This document shows positions 39,757 through 49,148 of a stretch of DNA of 64,000 nucleotides, one piece after another. Numbering within the stretch: the stretch's first letter is position 1; every line of letters starts with the position of its first letter. The stretch is taken from positions 1 to 64,000 of the forward strand of contig CAMATH010000031.1 of the NCBI GenBank assembly GCA_945860955.1. Reading direction: 5' to 3'. The position numbers and the translations under genes were made by a program. The notes under the pieces were generated by a model, which searched no databases, was not told the DNA's origin, and worked only from the letters and a program-made list of their open reading frames with translations. The stretch comes from Planctomicrobium piriforme. GTDB taxonomy: Bacteria > Planctomycetota > Planctomycetia > Planctomycetales > Planctomycetaceae.

Positions 39757-40031
39757 GGGTGCCAGCGGGAGCGGAGACGGGTGAATCGGGAAACGGTCGC
39801 GACATGTCCTGGAAACGCGGAATCGCGGTTTGTGACGGGATTCCCAGGTGAGGCCGACTGGGGTTGATTATCGAATGCCGGGGGAACCGGGTCAACCGGG
39901 GGAGGGAAGAGGGGACGATTGTGGACAGACTGCGGGCATTGAATACAGTCGCTACAATCAGTTTCCTTTCAGAAGCGAGCGTCGAGTCGACGTTCGCCAG
40001 GTTTGTTCACAACAAGTCCCGGGTGCGTGAC

Positions 40032-42428
40032 ATGTTCGGCCACTTCAATCGAATCGCTCTGCCGACACTGGCTTTGGTGTGGATCGTCGCCTGGAGTGGC
40101 AGCCGGGCGAGTGCACAGGAAACGGCTCCCGACTCTTTGGTCCAGGCATTGAAGAACGCCGAGCGGATTCTGGTCGCCTTTTCCGAGGAAGATCTCGACG
40201 TCGCACCTGGAAAACCGTTTCTGGTGGAAATTGAACGGTCACTCCGGGGGACCGGCGCACGCGGCTCGCGGGCTCGAATCAACGCCGCCACTGTGGAAGG
40301 GAAGTCCACCAAATACAAAGGGCGGCGTCTGCACGTCTTGCTGCTGGTCAAAGGACCGGGAGGCAAAGGTTGGGCGAATCTGGGGACGGAGATTCTTGAA
40401 GTTCAAAAAGGAAAGGCGCGGTGGCTGGTCGAGGGGAAACCGCCGTACGAACTGACGGTGCCACAATTGGAAGCACTGGTCGAGCAGACAGCGACCGCAC
40501 CCGATGCGGACACGCCCAAACGCGAGACTCTGCAAGGGCGCTGGCTGGTCTATTTCTCCGAGCGTGGGACCGACAACGCTGCCTGGCTGGTGGATTTTCA
40601 GCCCGATCCCCAGGGGGGATTCGCAACCAAAATGCTGGAAGGGAGCCTGGAATCCTCCACACTGAAGTCGCAACATGTGGAGACACCTGAAATCGCGATG
40701 GACTTCGTGGCCAATTCGGTGGATTTTCGGTTTCGGGGTCGGTTCGCCAACGGAGCGGTGAGGGGCGTGATGCAGGCGGGCAAAGGGAACATCATCCCCG
40801 CGTGGATGACCGCGACCGATGTCGAGACTTTGGATCGCTATCGCAAGCCGCGCGCGACGACAGGTCACTCCGAGCTGATCGACGCCGTGGGGCAGGAAGA
40901 ACCCCTTGCCGATCTGTTGCGTTTCGCAAGACGATACAAAGATCAGCCTGCGGCGGTCGACGCGTATCTCGCCCTGATGCCCCTGTTGATCAGCGATGCC
41001 AAGTCGGTCGACGCGCTGCGTTCGGTCATGGATGCGTATGTCGCGTCCGGTGCGACCTGGGGGCCCGAACTCGCGACGCGGGCCGAGATCGATTCGGCAC
41101 TGGCGCTGGCGAAATTCGGCGGCTACCCGGAACTGGGATTGGAGTATATCGAACGGGCGGCCCCCAAGATCAACGCCGAGTCGCCGGCGGTCTGGGGCAT
41201 GATCGTGCGCCGAATTCGGGGGCAAATGTTGTTGGAGGTGGGGAGGGAAGACGAAGGGATCGAGCAACTGCGAATTGCCCGGGGGGACAACGCGTTTGAC
41301 CCGGAGATCACCTGGCTGCTCTCTCAGCACGCGCAAAAGAACGACAAGCTGGAGGAAGCGCTGGAGCTGTTGGGCGAGTTGGTGGCGATGCCCGGATTGG
41401 AAGGAGCGATTCTGAACATTGTCGCGCAAAGTGAACTGTCGCAAGGGAAAAAACCCCCGCCGCAACTCGTTCCGAGCCGACTGGTGGAACGAACCTGGAA
41501 ACTGCTCAAGAAGCCCGAAGGGGGATTGCCAAAGTTCCTGGATGAAGTCTACGAACGGAAGATCCACGGAATGGCTGGAGAACGCCGGCCACGGCGTGGT
41601 GAGAAGGAAGGGAATCGCGTCGTGCTGGTGGAGTTGTACACGGGGGCGCAGTGTCCGCCGTGTGTGGCGGCCGACGTCGCGACGACCGCGCTCGAATCGG
41701 CCTATTCGCAAAGCGAAGTGATCGTCTTGCGATTCCACCAGCACACTCCCGGTCCCGATCCACTGGCCAACCCCGACACTTTGAGGCGATTCGCGTACTA
41801 CCAGGGAGACTCAACCCCCACGCTGTTTCTGAACGGACGCAATGTCGATTCGGTTGGCGGCCTGTTGCCCGCCGCCCCCGCCCTGTTGGCTCGCTTGCGC
41901 TCGTTGGTCGACCCCTTTCTCGAGGAGCAGATCGATCTGCGTCTGGAGTTGAGTGCCATCGCGAAAGGAAATGACGTCGAGATTCGAGCCAAAGGGGTGG
42001 GACTTCCCAAATTCCCCGCCGAAGTCAAACTGCGTTTGGCACTGGCGGAAGAGAAAATCGCGATGCCCGCGAAGAACGGTATTCGCATCCACGACATGGT
42101 TGCCCGCAAGATGCCGGGGGAGGTGGACGGAATCTCTCCCAGCGACGGGAAGCTCGAATTCCAGGAGACAATCGACATCGCGGAGTTTCGCACGCGCATC
42201 CGCGGATATCTCGAACATCTCGAAAAGGAGACGGGTGAGAAGTTTGACCGAAAGCCGGCGGAGATGACGAAGCTGGTGCTGGTCGGGTGGTTGCAGAACG
42301 ACGACACCGGCGAAGTATTGCAGGCGGCGGCCGTTCCGGTGGAAGGGATGCTCGATCCCCCCGCCGTGGTCGAGGCGGCGGTGGAACCGGGAGAGACGAA
42401 GAAGCCGGCGACCGACAAAAAGCCATGA
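40032..42428 (+). CDS. Large secreted thioredoxin-fold protein with CPPC motif
   Basis: 798 residues from the ATG at 40032; upstream in-frame codons extend to 39864 but precede the signal peptide (IALPTLALVWIVAWSGSRASAQE). The middle part (about 330-500) contains helical repeat-like sequence. Near residue 541 the sequence VLVELYTGAQCPPC gives a C541-x-x-C544 redox pair, followed by a thioredoxin-like region (VLRFHQHTPGPDPLANPDTLRRFAYYQGDSTPTLFLNG). This resembles the thioredoxin-like part of DUF1223-type proteins. I infer an exported oxidoreductase or scaffold. The stop overlaps the next gene by 4 nt (ATGA). Confidence 0.85.
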   Translation: MFGHFNRIALPTLALVWIVAWSGSRASAQETAPDSLVQALKNAERILVAFSEEDLDVAPGKPFLVEIERSLRGTGARGSRARINAATVEGKSTKYKGRRLHVLLLVKGPGGKGWANLGTEILEVQKGKARWLVEGKPPYELTVPQLEALVEQTATAPDADTPKRETLQGRWLVYFSERGTDNAAWLVDFQPDPQGGFATKMLEGSLESSTLKSQHVETPEIAMDFVANSVDFRFRGRFANGAVRGVMQAGKGNIIPAWMTATDVETLDRYRKPRATTGHSELIDAVGQEEPLADLLRFARRYKDQPAAVDAYLALMPLLISDAKSVDALRSVMDAYVASGATWGPELATRAEIDSALALAKFGGYPELGLEYIERAAPKINAESPAVWGMIVRRIRGQMLLEVGREDEGIEQLRIARGDNAFDPEITWLLSQHAQKNDKLEEALELLGELVAMPGLEGAILNIVAQSELSQGKKPPPQLVPSRLVERTWKLLKKPEGGLPKFLDEVYERKIHGMAGERRPRRGEKEGNRVVLVELYTGAQCPPCVAADVATTALESAYSQSEVIVLRFHQHTPGPDPLANPDTLRRFAYYQGDSTPTLFLNGRNVDSVGGLLPAAPALLARLRSLVDPFLEEQIDLRLELSAIAKGNDVEIRAKGVGLPKFPAEVKLRLALAEEKIAMPAKNGIRIHDMVARKMPGEVDGISPSDGKLEFQETIDIAEFRTRIRGYLEHLEKETGEKFDRKPAEMTKLVLVGWLQNDDTGEVLQAAAVPVEGMLDPPAVVEAAVEPGETKKPATDKKP

Positions 42429-43681
42429 CCGACGCTGATTCCCCGCAGGCGTCAACCACTCGAATGAAATTTGCCTGGCTGGGGGGTTCTCCCGCCGGGC
42501 TTGGTCTTGTCGCCGCACTGATCGAGTCGCAGCGGGGGGAGCTGTCGGCCGCCGCCGAGTGTGACACGGTGGCGTCCGAACTGCTGCGGATCGCGCCCCG
42601 AACCCGACTGGAACAATCCTGGAGCGGTTTGCTGGCCCGTTCGGATTTCACGTGGGCGGTGATTTCGGGTGGGAGCGACGCAGTTCTTGAGGGGGGACGC
42701 CAACTCGCCCGAAACGGAGTGCGGTTACTCGTCGATGTGGAGTCGGCGGAGGCGTCGCACCTGTTCACGGAACTCACGCTACTGGAAGCCGAGGGGCCGG
42801 GGATCCTGACACCGGCATTTCGACTGCGACAATTGCCCGCGGTCGCGCGATTGGGGGCGATGCTGGTCGCGGGCGAATTGGGAACTTTGAAACAGGTGCA
42901 ATTCGAACGGACCGGCGCGGACGCTGGGAGAGTTCTCGAGGTCGCCCAACTCGATCGCGACTTTGTCTGCGACATTGATCTGCTGCGCGGTCTGTTCGGG
43001 CGGTTTGAGCAGATCACAGCGTTTCGTCACACCGACAGCGCGGGGCGGGTCACGCTCGCGACGACGACGCTCGGCGGTGCGGGACAACCTCCCATTGTCT
43101 GGAGTGTCGCGCCGGGTGAACGCGCGGATTGGCGGCTGACCGTCCAAGGTGAACGAGCCACGGCGATCATTGAGTACGACCAGGAAGCCTGCCGACTGCT
43201 TGTCGACGGTGTCGCGACACTGACGCAGTCCCGCGAGGAGGCCGACCGGGATTCGCGGTGGCACGTGGTCACCGATTTGGTGGGTGGCCCCAGTCGTTCG
43301 CTCCCCAGTCGAGCGCTCGAAGCTCCGTTGATGCCCGGTAATGTACGACCTGCGCGGGCTGTCTGGGACGATCTCTTGCGGGTCGTCGAACTTCAGGCGG
43401 CGGCGGGGCAGTCGCTGCGACGTCGCCGCACGGTCGATGTGCTGTTTGAAGCTCCGTCGGAACGGGGATTGTTCAAATCGCAGATGACCGCGGTCGGCTG
43501 CAGCCTGCTCTTGTTCACGCCGGTGGCGATGGTGTTCTATCTGGTTCTGGCGGCGGCGGTGCCGATGCCGACTGGGATGAAGGTGATTCTGGTGGCGCTG
43601 GTTTTCGCCCCGGTGGGGCTGTTTCTGGCGACACAAGCGCTGCTATTCATCACCCGGCCTGCCGCGGGTGAGCCGAAATAG
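42425..43681 (+). CDS. Gfo/Idh-like Rossmann protein with C-terminal membrane helices
   Basis: 418 residues from the ATG at 42425, overlapping the previous stop. The first part (FAWLGGSPAGLGLVAALIESQRG) is a Rossmann start, and the layout up to residue 350 follows Gfo/Idh/MocA oxidoreductases. The catalytic EKP motif is not evident (DVESAEA stands in its place), so it may be inactive or bind a different ligand. Residues 360-410 contain two hydrophobic helices, which is unusual: members are normally soluble. The pairing with a secreted thioredoxin-fold protein suggests an envelope-linked role, but this is inference. Confidence 0.75.
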   Translation: MTDADSPQASTTRMKFAWLGGSPAGLGLVAALIESQRGELSAAAECDTVASELLRIAPRTRLEQSWSGLLARSDFTWAVISGGSDAVLEGGRQLARNGVRLLVDVESAEASHLFTELTLLEAEGPGILTPAFRLRQLPAVARLGAMLVAGELGTLKQVQFERTGADAGRVLEVAQLDRDFVCDIDLLRGLFGRFEQITAFRHTDSAGRVTLATTTLGGAGQPPIVWSVAPGERADWRLTVQGERATAIIEYDQEACRLLVDGVATLTQSREEADRDSRWHVVTDLVGGPSRSLPSRALEAPLMPGNVRPARAVWDDLLRVVELQAAAGQSLRRRRTVDVLFEAPSERGLFKSQMTAVGCSLLLFTPVAMVFYLVLAAAVPMPTGMKVILVALVFAPVGLFLATQALLFITRPAAGEPK

Positions 43682-43755
43682 CTCGGGCCCAAGAAACCAC
43701 TAGAATTCGGCAAATCCCGTGCATTTGGCTCCCGATATCTCCCGTCCGGATCCTG

Positions 43756-43786
43756 TTTCCTCCTCTTCATCCCTTTCATCCTGTCC
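43756..43786. repeat. Repeat-family fragment forming the aroB leader
   Basis: CCTCCTCTTCATCCC followed by TTTCATCCTGTCC, matching the arm of the large dispersed element. It ends 4 nt before the aroB start codon, so the transcript leader of aroB is made of repeat sequence. Confidence 0.6.
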
Positions 43787-43789
43787 ACC

Positions 43790-44923
43790 GTGCCCAACCC
43801 GACACATACAGTTCACGTTCCGCTCGCCGACCGCAGTTATGAGATCATCATCTCGAGTGGCCAGCTCTCCAACGCCGCCGGTGCGATCGATGACTGGTGT
43901 ACGCGACGCGGGGTGAAGTCGGGTGCGGGGCGACTGGCGCTGCTGGTGACGGACAAGAATGTGCGTGACTCGCACGCTCGGTCGGTTTATCTGGCTCTGG
44001 TGGCGAACGGTTGGCGGTGTGAAGTCGTGTCACTGCCAGCCGGGGAACCGACGAAGTCACTTGAGCAAGCCGCCCATCTCTGGGATCGGCTCATCGACCT
44101 GCAGGCTGACCGCAATACCGTGGTGATCGCGGTGGGGGGCGGGGTGATTGGCGACCTCGCCGGCTTCGCCGCCGCGACTTACGCCCGGGGAGTGTCATTC
44201 GTGCAGATTCCCACCACGCTTCTCGCCCAGGTCGACAGCTCGGTGGGAGGCAAAGTGGGAATCAACCATCCCCGCGCCAAAAACATGATTGGGGCGTTTC
44301 ATCAGCCGATCGGGGTGTATATCGACACCGTTCTGCTCGACACCCTCCCCGGTCGGGAATACCGGGCGGGCCTCGCCGAGGTGATCAAGTACGGGGTCAT
44401 TCTTGACGCCCCGTTCTTCGACTACCTCGAAAATCACGTCGCGGAATTGAATTCCCGGACTCCCGAGGTGATGCGTGAAATCGTCGCGCGAAGCTGTCAG
44501 TTAAAGGCCGACGTGGTCCAGCATGACGAATTCGAACGGACTGGTTTGCGGGCGGTCTTAAACTATGGACATACCTTCGCCCATGCGTTCGAGGCGCTCA
44601 GTGGCTATGGCGAGTTGCTGCATGGTGAGGCGGTCGCGGTGGGGATGGTCTATGCCAGCCGACTGTCCGACCGGCTGGGGCGGATCCCCACGGAGATGAC
44701 AAGGCGCCAGGTCGATTTACTGAAGGCGGTCGGGCTTCCGACCCGACTGCCGACTCCGCAGGCCCTTTCCACCGAGAGCATTCTGGGGCGGATGCAGCTT
44801 GATAAGAAGACGGTTGCGGGGAAGTTGCGGTTTGTGCTGCCCACGCGAATGGGGCATGTGGAACTGGTTTCCGATGTGCCGGCGAGCGAGGTTGTGGCGG
44901 TGATTGACGAGTTCCGCGCCTGA
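43790..44923 (+). CDS. aroB: 3-dehydroquinate synthase
   Basis: 377 residues from a GTG at 43790. The enzyme converts DAHP to 3-dehydroquinate in the second step of the shikimate pathway, in the cytoplasm, with NAD+ and a divalent metal. Family signatures are GGGVIGDLAGFAAATYARGV, PTTLLAQVDSSVGGKVGINHP and KNMIGAFHQP. The metal-site region includes GLAEVIKYG and LNYGHTFAHAFE. Length is normal (about 360). It seems to be a single-gene unit; no other aromatic biosynthesis gene is near. The leader carries a repeat fragment and no ribosome-binding site. Confidence 0.98.
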   Translation: MPNPTHTVHVPLADRSYEIIISSGQLSNAAGAIDDWCTRRGVKSGAGRLALLVTDKNVRDSHARSVYLALVANGWRCEVVSLPAGEPTKSLEQAAHLWDRLIDLQADRNTVVIAVGGGVIGDLAGFAAATYARGVSFVQIPTTLLAQVDSSVGGKVGINHPRAKNMIGAFHQPIGVYIDTVLLDTLPGREYRAGLAEVIKYGVILDAPFFDYLENHVAELNSRTPEVMREIVARSCQLKADVVQHDEFERTGLRAVLNYGHTFAHAFEALSGYGELLHGEAVAVGMVYASRLSDRLGRIPTEMTRRQVDLLKAVGLPTRLPTPQALSTESILGRMQLDKKTVAGKLRFVLPTRMGHVELVSDVPASEVVAVIDEFRA

Positions 44924-45098
44924 GTTTGAGCGAACGGACTGGACAAACCGATAGACTTCGTAAGCAGTCCGGGTCGCCGTGTGAACTTCGGACTCCGGAG
45001 TTGGACCGTTCCTCGTTTGTGTTTGCCCTGCCGATCGCGCAAACTGGACAATCTTGGATCGTGGACGCCGGGAACACAATTTGCGGAACACTCCTGGA

Positions 45099-46097
45099 AT
45101 GCCAGCCGTCAAGAAGCTCATCATTCCCCCGCCGTCGCGCCCGCCGGCTCCCGGGGTGATTCTCTTGGCCGATTCTCTCCCGGAAGAGAAACCGGCCCCG
45201 CAGACGTTACATGAATGGCTGCGCTGGGTCTGGCTGGCCGTCTGGACGTTTTGTGTCGAAAATCCCGGCTGGGGGGTTTCGATCGCCCTGCACAGCACCG
45301 TGATTGTGGTCATCGGTGCCTGGGTCATCCATGGTGACTCCGACCGTCGCGCGATTGGAATCAACGCGATGTTTGGCGACAAAACCGACGCGTCCCCCTT
45401 CGACCACATCGGGTTGGAGGGGGCGGTGGAAGTCGCGCAGCCCGATACCGACTTGAGCGCCCTTTCGGGTGTAATGCAGCCGGGGGGCGATGGAGAGCTG
45501 TCGTCCGACTTCGCGGAAATGCTGAACGGGAGTGGTGCCGGCGCGGGGAGTGGTGCTGGCGAGGGGGATGGGGGCGGCCCCGACCCGGGATTGGGGGCCG
45601 CGTTTTTTGGCAGTCAGGGGGCGGGGAAAACGTTCGTCTATATTGTCGACATGTCAGGGAGCATGTTCGGCGCGCGTTTTGAGCGTGCACGGAAAGAATT
45701 GATCTCCTCGATCGCAAAACTGAAGCCCGAGCAACAGTTCTACGTCTTCTTCTTCAGCGATCAGACATTCCCGTTGTTTTATCCGAAGCCGGCGAAAGGG
45801 CTGCTCCCCGCGACGAAGTCGAACCGGGACAAAGCGACCCGCTGGATCCGCGCTCGCGAACCGGGAGGATTGACCAATCCAATCGCGTCGTTGCGAGAAT
45901 CGCTGGCGATGAAGCCGGACGTGATTTTTCTGCTGACGGATGGCGAGGTCGACGACCCGGCGAATCTGCGGGAACTGATTCTGAAGAACAATAAAGGATC
46001 GACGATCCATACCATTGCCTTCGAAAATGAAGACGGCGCGGTGACGCTCGAATCGATCGCGAAGGAAAACAAGGGTTCGTTTCGGTTTGTTCGGTAA
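45099..46097 (+). CDS. Membrane-anchored von Willebrand factor A domain protein
   Basis: 332 residues from the ATG at 45099. A Pro-rich N-terminus is followed by a membrane helix (about 63-83), a Gly/Ala/Ser-rich linker (about 135-165) and a vWA domain starting FVYIVDMSGSM. DMSGS is an intact MIDAS metal-binding motif, and the TDGE stretch later on is also as in vWA domains. The domain would bind a protein partner through a divalent metal. Planctomycetes have several proteins of this build, of unknown role. It lies alone, with 175 nt of gap before and 252 nt after. Confidence 0.85.
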   Translation: MPAVKKLIIPPPSRPPAPGVILLADSLPEEKPAPQTLHEWLRWVWLAVWTFCVENPGWGVSIALHSTVIVVIGAWVIHGDSDRRAIGINAMFGDKTDASPFDHIGLEGAVEVAQPDTDLSALSGVMQPGGDGELSSDFAEMLNGSGAGAGSGAGEGDGGGPDPGLGAAFFGSQGAGKTFVYIVDMSGSMFGARFERARKELISSIAKLKPEQQFYVFFFSDQTFPLFYPKPAKGLLPATKSNRDKATRWIRAREPGGLTNPIASLRESLAMKPDVIFLLTDGEVDDPANLRELILKNNKGSTIHTIAFENEDGAVTLESIAKENKGSFRFVR

Positions 46098-46176
46098 ACA
46101 ACAAGAGTCGGGTACAGACTCGGCGTGGGGTTCTTTCAGCGTCTGAATCAAACGGGATTCCGAGAGTTCAACCCGC

Positions 46177-46205
46177 TTGCAGGCATTGGTGAGGCTCAGT
46201 ATACT
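46177..46205 (+). promoter_or_regulatory. Candidate sigma70-type promoter for the L25 gene
   Basis: TTGCAG at 46177-46182 and TATACT at 46200-46205 are 17 nt apart, 145 nt before the L25 start. TATACT is a 5/6 match. It is the best match in this gap. Confidence 0.55.
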
Positions 46206-46349
46206 ACCCGTTTCCCCCATTTCTGTGCGGCAACTGCGCCCGGGGGGAGTGGTTCTTCGAATTGCCCGGTGGCGAGGCCCAGTTTGGTCTGGTCGGCGGG
46301 GTGGTTCGCGAAGCGGGACGACCGCACGGCGAAGGAGTGATGAAGTCGA

Positions 46350-47003
46350 ATGTCTGTGATGGGAAAAATCGCCGCCAAACGGCGTACTGAACACGGCACC
46401 CGGGCCTGTATGCGTCTGCGCGAACAAGCTCGTGTTCCCGGCAATATCTACGGCCACAAGCAAGCCCCCGAACCAGTGACGGTGGCTGCCGCTGACTTGT
46501 TGAACATCATCAAGTCGGGTTCGAGGGTGTTAGAAGTCGACGTCGAAGGCAAGACGGAGACCGCGATCGTTCGCGAGATTCAATGGGACACGTTCGGCCG
46601 GCATCTGATGCACGTCGACCTCCTGCGAGTCGACCCGAACGAAAAACTGACCGTTGAAGTGAAGGTCGAACTCAAGGGAACCGCCCCCGGAATGCTCAGT
46701 GGCGGGATCCTCGACCATGAGATGCGCACGCTGACGCTGGAATGCCTGGCGATCCAGATTCCCGACAGCGTCCCCGTCAAGATCGGCGCGATGGAGATCG
46801 GGCATGCGATCCACGTTCGCGAACTCGAACTCCCCCCCAACACCCGCTGCCTGAATCACGCCGACGACGTCGTGGTGCAGATTCTGGTACGTGGAGCGGC
46901 TCCGGAACTTCCCACGGGGAACGAAACCCCGGCTCAGCCGGAAGTCATCAAGAAGGCCGCCAAAGAGGGTGCCGAGGACGCGGCCGACGCCAAGAAGAAG
47001 TAG
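46350..47003 (+). CDS. rplY: 50S ribosomal protein L25 (CTC family)
   Basis: 217 residues, the long CTC/TL5 version with two domains; GGAG lies 13 nt upstream of the ATG, and a second ATG three codons later is possible. The N-terminal domain binds 5S rRNA (KRRTEHGTRACMRLREQARVPGNIYGH). The C-terminal domain starts VDLLRVDPNEKLTVEVKVELKGTAPGM. It ends in an Ala/Lys-rich tail. The long version may also act in general stress. A terminator hairpin follows, but pth is read from the same strand just after. Confidence 0.96.
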   Translation: MSVMGKIAAKRRTEHGTRACMRLREQARVPGNIYGHKQAPEPVTVAAADLLNIIKSGSRVLEVDVEGKTETAIVREIQWDTFGRHLMHVDLLRVDPNEKLTVEVKVELKGTAPGMLSGGILDHEMRTLTLECLAIQIPDSVPVKIGAMEIGHAIHVRELELPPNTRCLNHADDVVVQILVRGAAPELPTGNETPAQPEVIKKAAKEGAEDAADAKKK

Positions 47004-47029
47004 TCGAGCTGTTGCAACACGTTTCCTGG

Positions 47030-47065
47030 CAGCCGCGTTCGTTTGAACGCGGCTGTTGGCTTTTT
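47030..47065 (+). terminator. Terminator hairpin between L25 and pth
   Basis: CAGCCGCGTTC (47030-47040) pairs with GAACGCGGCTG (47045-47055) around GTTT, with five T at 47061-47065. It lies 20 nt before the pth start, so it may lower read-through rather than block it fully. Confidence 0.8.
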
Positions 47066-47084
47066 GTCATGGCGGTTCCCTTCC

Positions 47085-47660
47085 ATGAAAGTACTCGTTG
47101 GCCTGGGAAATCCCGGGAAAAAGTACGAAGGAACCCGGCACAACGTCGGGTTTGACCTGCTGGCCGAGATGGGCAAGCGCTGGTCCGCGCCACGACCGAA
47201 AGAAAAATTCGAGGCGCTGCTGGCCGAGGTTCTTGTCGGATCGGAACGGCTGCTGTTGGTCGCGCCCCAGACCTTTATGAACGCCAGCGGGCACAGTGTT
47301 CGTCAAGTTATGGACTTTTACCAGCTCGCGCCGGTCGACTTTCTGGTCGCGTGCGACGATATGAACCTGCCGTTGGGGAAAATTCGCCTGCGGACCGGGG
47401 GTTCCTCTGGAGGGCAAAAGGGCTTGCAGAACATTTTGCAACATCTGAAAACCGAGAACGTTCCCCGACTGCGCCTGGGCGTGGGTCGGCCGCAAGGGGA
47501 GAAGTCGACTGTCGACTACGTGCTGGAACGATTCCACAAAGTGGAACTCGAAGCCGTCGATTCGGCGGTGACAGCGGCGGCGAACGCGGTCGAGTGCTGG
47601 TTGAAGGAGGGTTTGGCGGCGGCAATGAACAAATTCAACGCGGAACCGAAGTCGCCTTAA
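47085..47660 (+). CDS. pth: Peptidyl-tRNA hydrolase
   Basis: 191 residues from the ATG at 47085; an upstream in-frame start at 47043 lies inside the terminator. The enzyme frees tRNA from peptidyl-tRNA dropped by ribosomes. Signatures are GLGNPGKKYEGTRHNVGF with the catalytic His at H19, FMNASGHSV, and the acid residue in ACDDMNLP. GGSSGGQKGLQNI is also conserved. The L25-pth order is common in bacteria. Confidence 0.97.
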   Translation: MKVLVGLGNPGKKYEGTRHNVGFDLLAEMGKRWSAPRPKEKFEALLAEVLVGSERLLLVAPQTFMNASGHSVRQVMDFYQLAPVDFLVACDDMNLPLGKIRLRTGGSSGGQKGLQNILQHLKTENVPRLRLGVGRPQGEKSTVDYVLERFHKVELEAVDSAVTAAANAVECWLKEGLAAAMNKFNAEPKSP

Positions 47661-47682
47661 GCGGATGCCGGCGTGAGTCGAA

Positions 47683-47710
47683 TTGGCGGCGGAGATCGTC
47701 AAAATAGAAT
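47683..47710 (+). promoter_or_regulatory. Candidate sigma70-type promoter for the seven-haem cytochrome
   Basis: TTGGCG at 47683-47688 and TAGAAT at 47705-47710 are 16 nt apart, 133 nt before the cytochrome start. Match is 4/6 and 5/6. Confidence 0.45.
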
Positions 47711-47842
47711 TCCAGAGGGATTTTGGCGGATCCTGGGAAAGACTGGTACTCCCAAGGTCATCTGGCGACAGACAGACGCACTACGGAACCACTCACTGCG
47801 AACGCACCCTCGCTGCCGGTTCCACTGAAGTGAGAATCCGCC

Positions 47843-49063
47843 ATGTGGAGAATTGGTCCCGGCCCCCGGGCTGGAATTCGAGTGTTGTGTGCCGCCCTGG
47901 GATCGGCGGCGTTTGCCTATGTCATGCTCCGCCCCCCGGAAGCGGTCGAAGGAGCGGCACCCAAAGTGATCGCCCGGACCCCTTACACGGTCCTCGGGTA
48001 CAACGACCTGGGAATGCACTGCATGAATCAAGACTTCTCGGAGATGTGCATCCTTCCACCCTACAATACGCTGCGAGCGCAGGTGATCGATCGGTCGGGA
48101 GATGAGCCGCGGATTGTCTCCAAGGGCGTCACCGTCAAGTATTCGATTCCGGGGAATACGATTTCCTCGACGAAGACGAATTTCTGGACGTACGCCCCGA
48201 AGATTTTCGGAACGCCACTCGCCAAGGATGTCGGACTGACGGGAAACCGACTGTCGGGAACCATGAAAGGGACCGGCAACAATGATTGGAGCGCGACGGG
48301 GATTCCCGTCACCCAATTGACCGATAAGTACCTCAGCGATCCGTTTCAACTCTCTGAAATCATCGTTCAGGACCGCAAGGGAAAGACCGTCGCGACCACG
48401 AAAGCAGTGGTCCCGGTATCGTGGGAGATCAACTGCAACCTGTGTCATAACACTCCGGGAATCACTGTCGCGACCGACATTCTGCGGAAGCACGACAAAC
48501 TCCACGGCACCAAACTGGAAAACGCCAAGCCGGTGTTATGCGCCGGATGCCATGCCGACCCGGCGCTTGGCACCAAGGGGGCCCCCAATGTCAGTGCATT
48601 CTCCCACGCGATGCATCGGTCGCATGCCAGCCGCATGGCGCAGTTGCCGAACTTCAAAAACAATTGCTACGCCTGTCACCCGGGCGTCCAGACCGAATGT
48701 CAGAGGGATGTGCATGTTTCGAAGGGAATCACCTGCGTCAGTTGCCATGGCGACATGAAAGCGGTTGGAAACTCCGCAAGGCGGCCCTGGGTCGACGAAC
48801 CGTCGTGCAAGCAGTGTCATCAGACTCGCAAGCCAAAGTTTGAGTTTGAAGAGCCGGGCAAGTTGTTCAAGGATTCCAAAGGACATGGTGGGGTGCATTG
48901 CGCGGCGTGTCATGGCCCGCAGCACGCGACCGGGCCAGCCGTCACGCCGGCCGACGACGCACAGGCGATTCTGCAGCAAGGCACCGCGGGAGTGATCCGC
49001 GACTGCACGGTCTGCCATTCGAAACAACCAAGTGAACCGTTCTTTCACAAGCGAGACGACTGA
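47843..49063 (+). CDS. Exported seven-haem cytochrome c
   Basis: 406 residues. A signal peptide or anchor (residues 10-29) precedes a non-haem domain of about 150 residues that opens VLGYNDLGMHCMNQDFSEMC. Seven CxxCH motifs follow at C198, C233, C275, C298, C322, C353 and C388. I infer a periplasmic electron carrier or reductase with the haems in the last 210 residues. No cytochrome maturation or terminal oxidase genes are adjacent. It has its own candidate promoter upstream and a strong terminator downstream, so it is probably monocistronic. Confidence 0.9.
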   Translation: MWRIGPGPRAGIRVLCAALGSAAFAYVMLRPPEAVEGAAPKVIARTPYTVLGYNDLGMHCMNQDFSEMCILPPYNTLRAQVIDRSGDEPRIVSKGVTVKYSIPGNTISSTKTNFWTYAPKIFGTPLAKDVGLTGNRLSGTMKGTGNNDWSATGIPVTQLTDKYLSDPFQLSEIIVQDRKGKTVATTKAVVPVSWEINCNLCHNTPGITVATDILRKHDKLHGTKLENAKPVLCAGCHADPALGTKGAPNVSAFSHAMHRSHASRMAQLPNFKNNCYACHPGVQTECQRDVHVSKGITCVSCHGDMKAVGNSARRPWVDEPSCKQCHQTRKPKFEFEEPGKLFKDSKGHGGVHCAACHGPQHATGPAVTPADDAQAILQQGTAGVIRDCTVCHSKQPSEPFFHKRDD

Positions 49064-49106
49064 CGTTCGAACGCGGCCCCCGCCGCCAACGACGTCCGAT
49101 GGGCGC

Positions 49107-49148
49107 GACCGCCAAGTGGGCGACATCCACTTGGCGGTCCGCTTTTTT
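49107..49148 (+). terminator. Rho-independent terminator of the seven-haem cytochrome
   Basis: GACCGCCAAGTGG (49107-49119) pairs perfectly with CCACTTGGCGGTC (49127-49139) around a 7-nt loop; a T-run begins at 49143. The downstream convergent gene ends at 49317. Confidence 0.9.

Noticed and set aside
40239-41744. Minus-strand frame of 501 codons
   Set aside because: Antisense to the thioredoxin-fold gene; composition is Arg/Gln/His-rich and no family is recognised.
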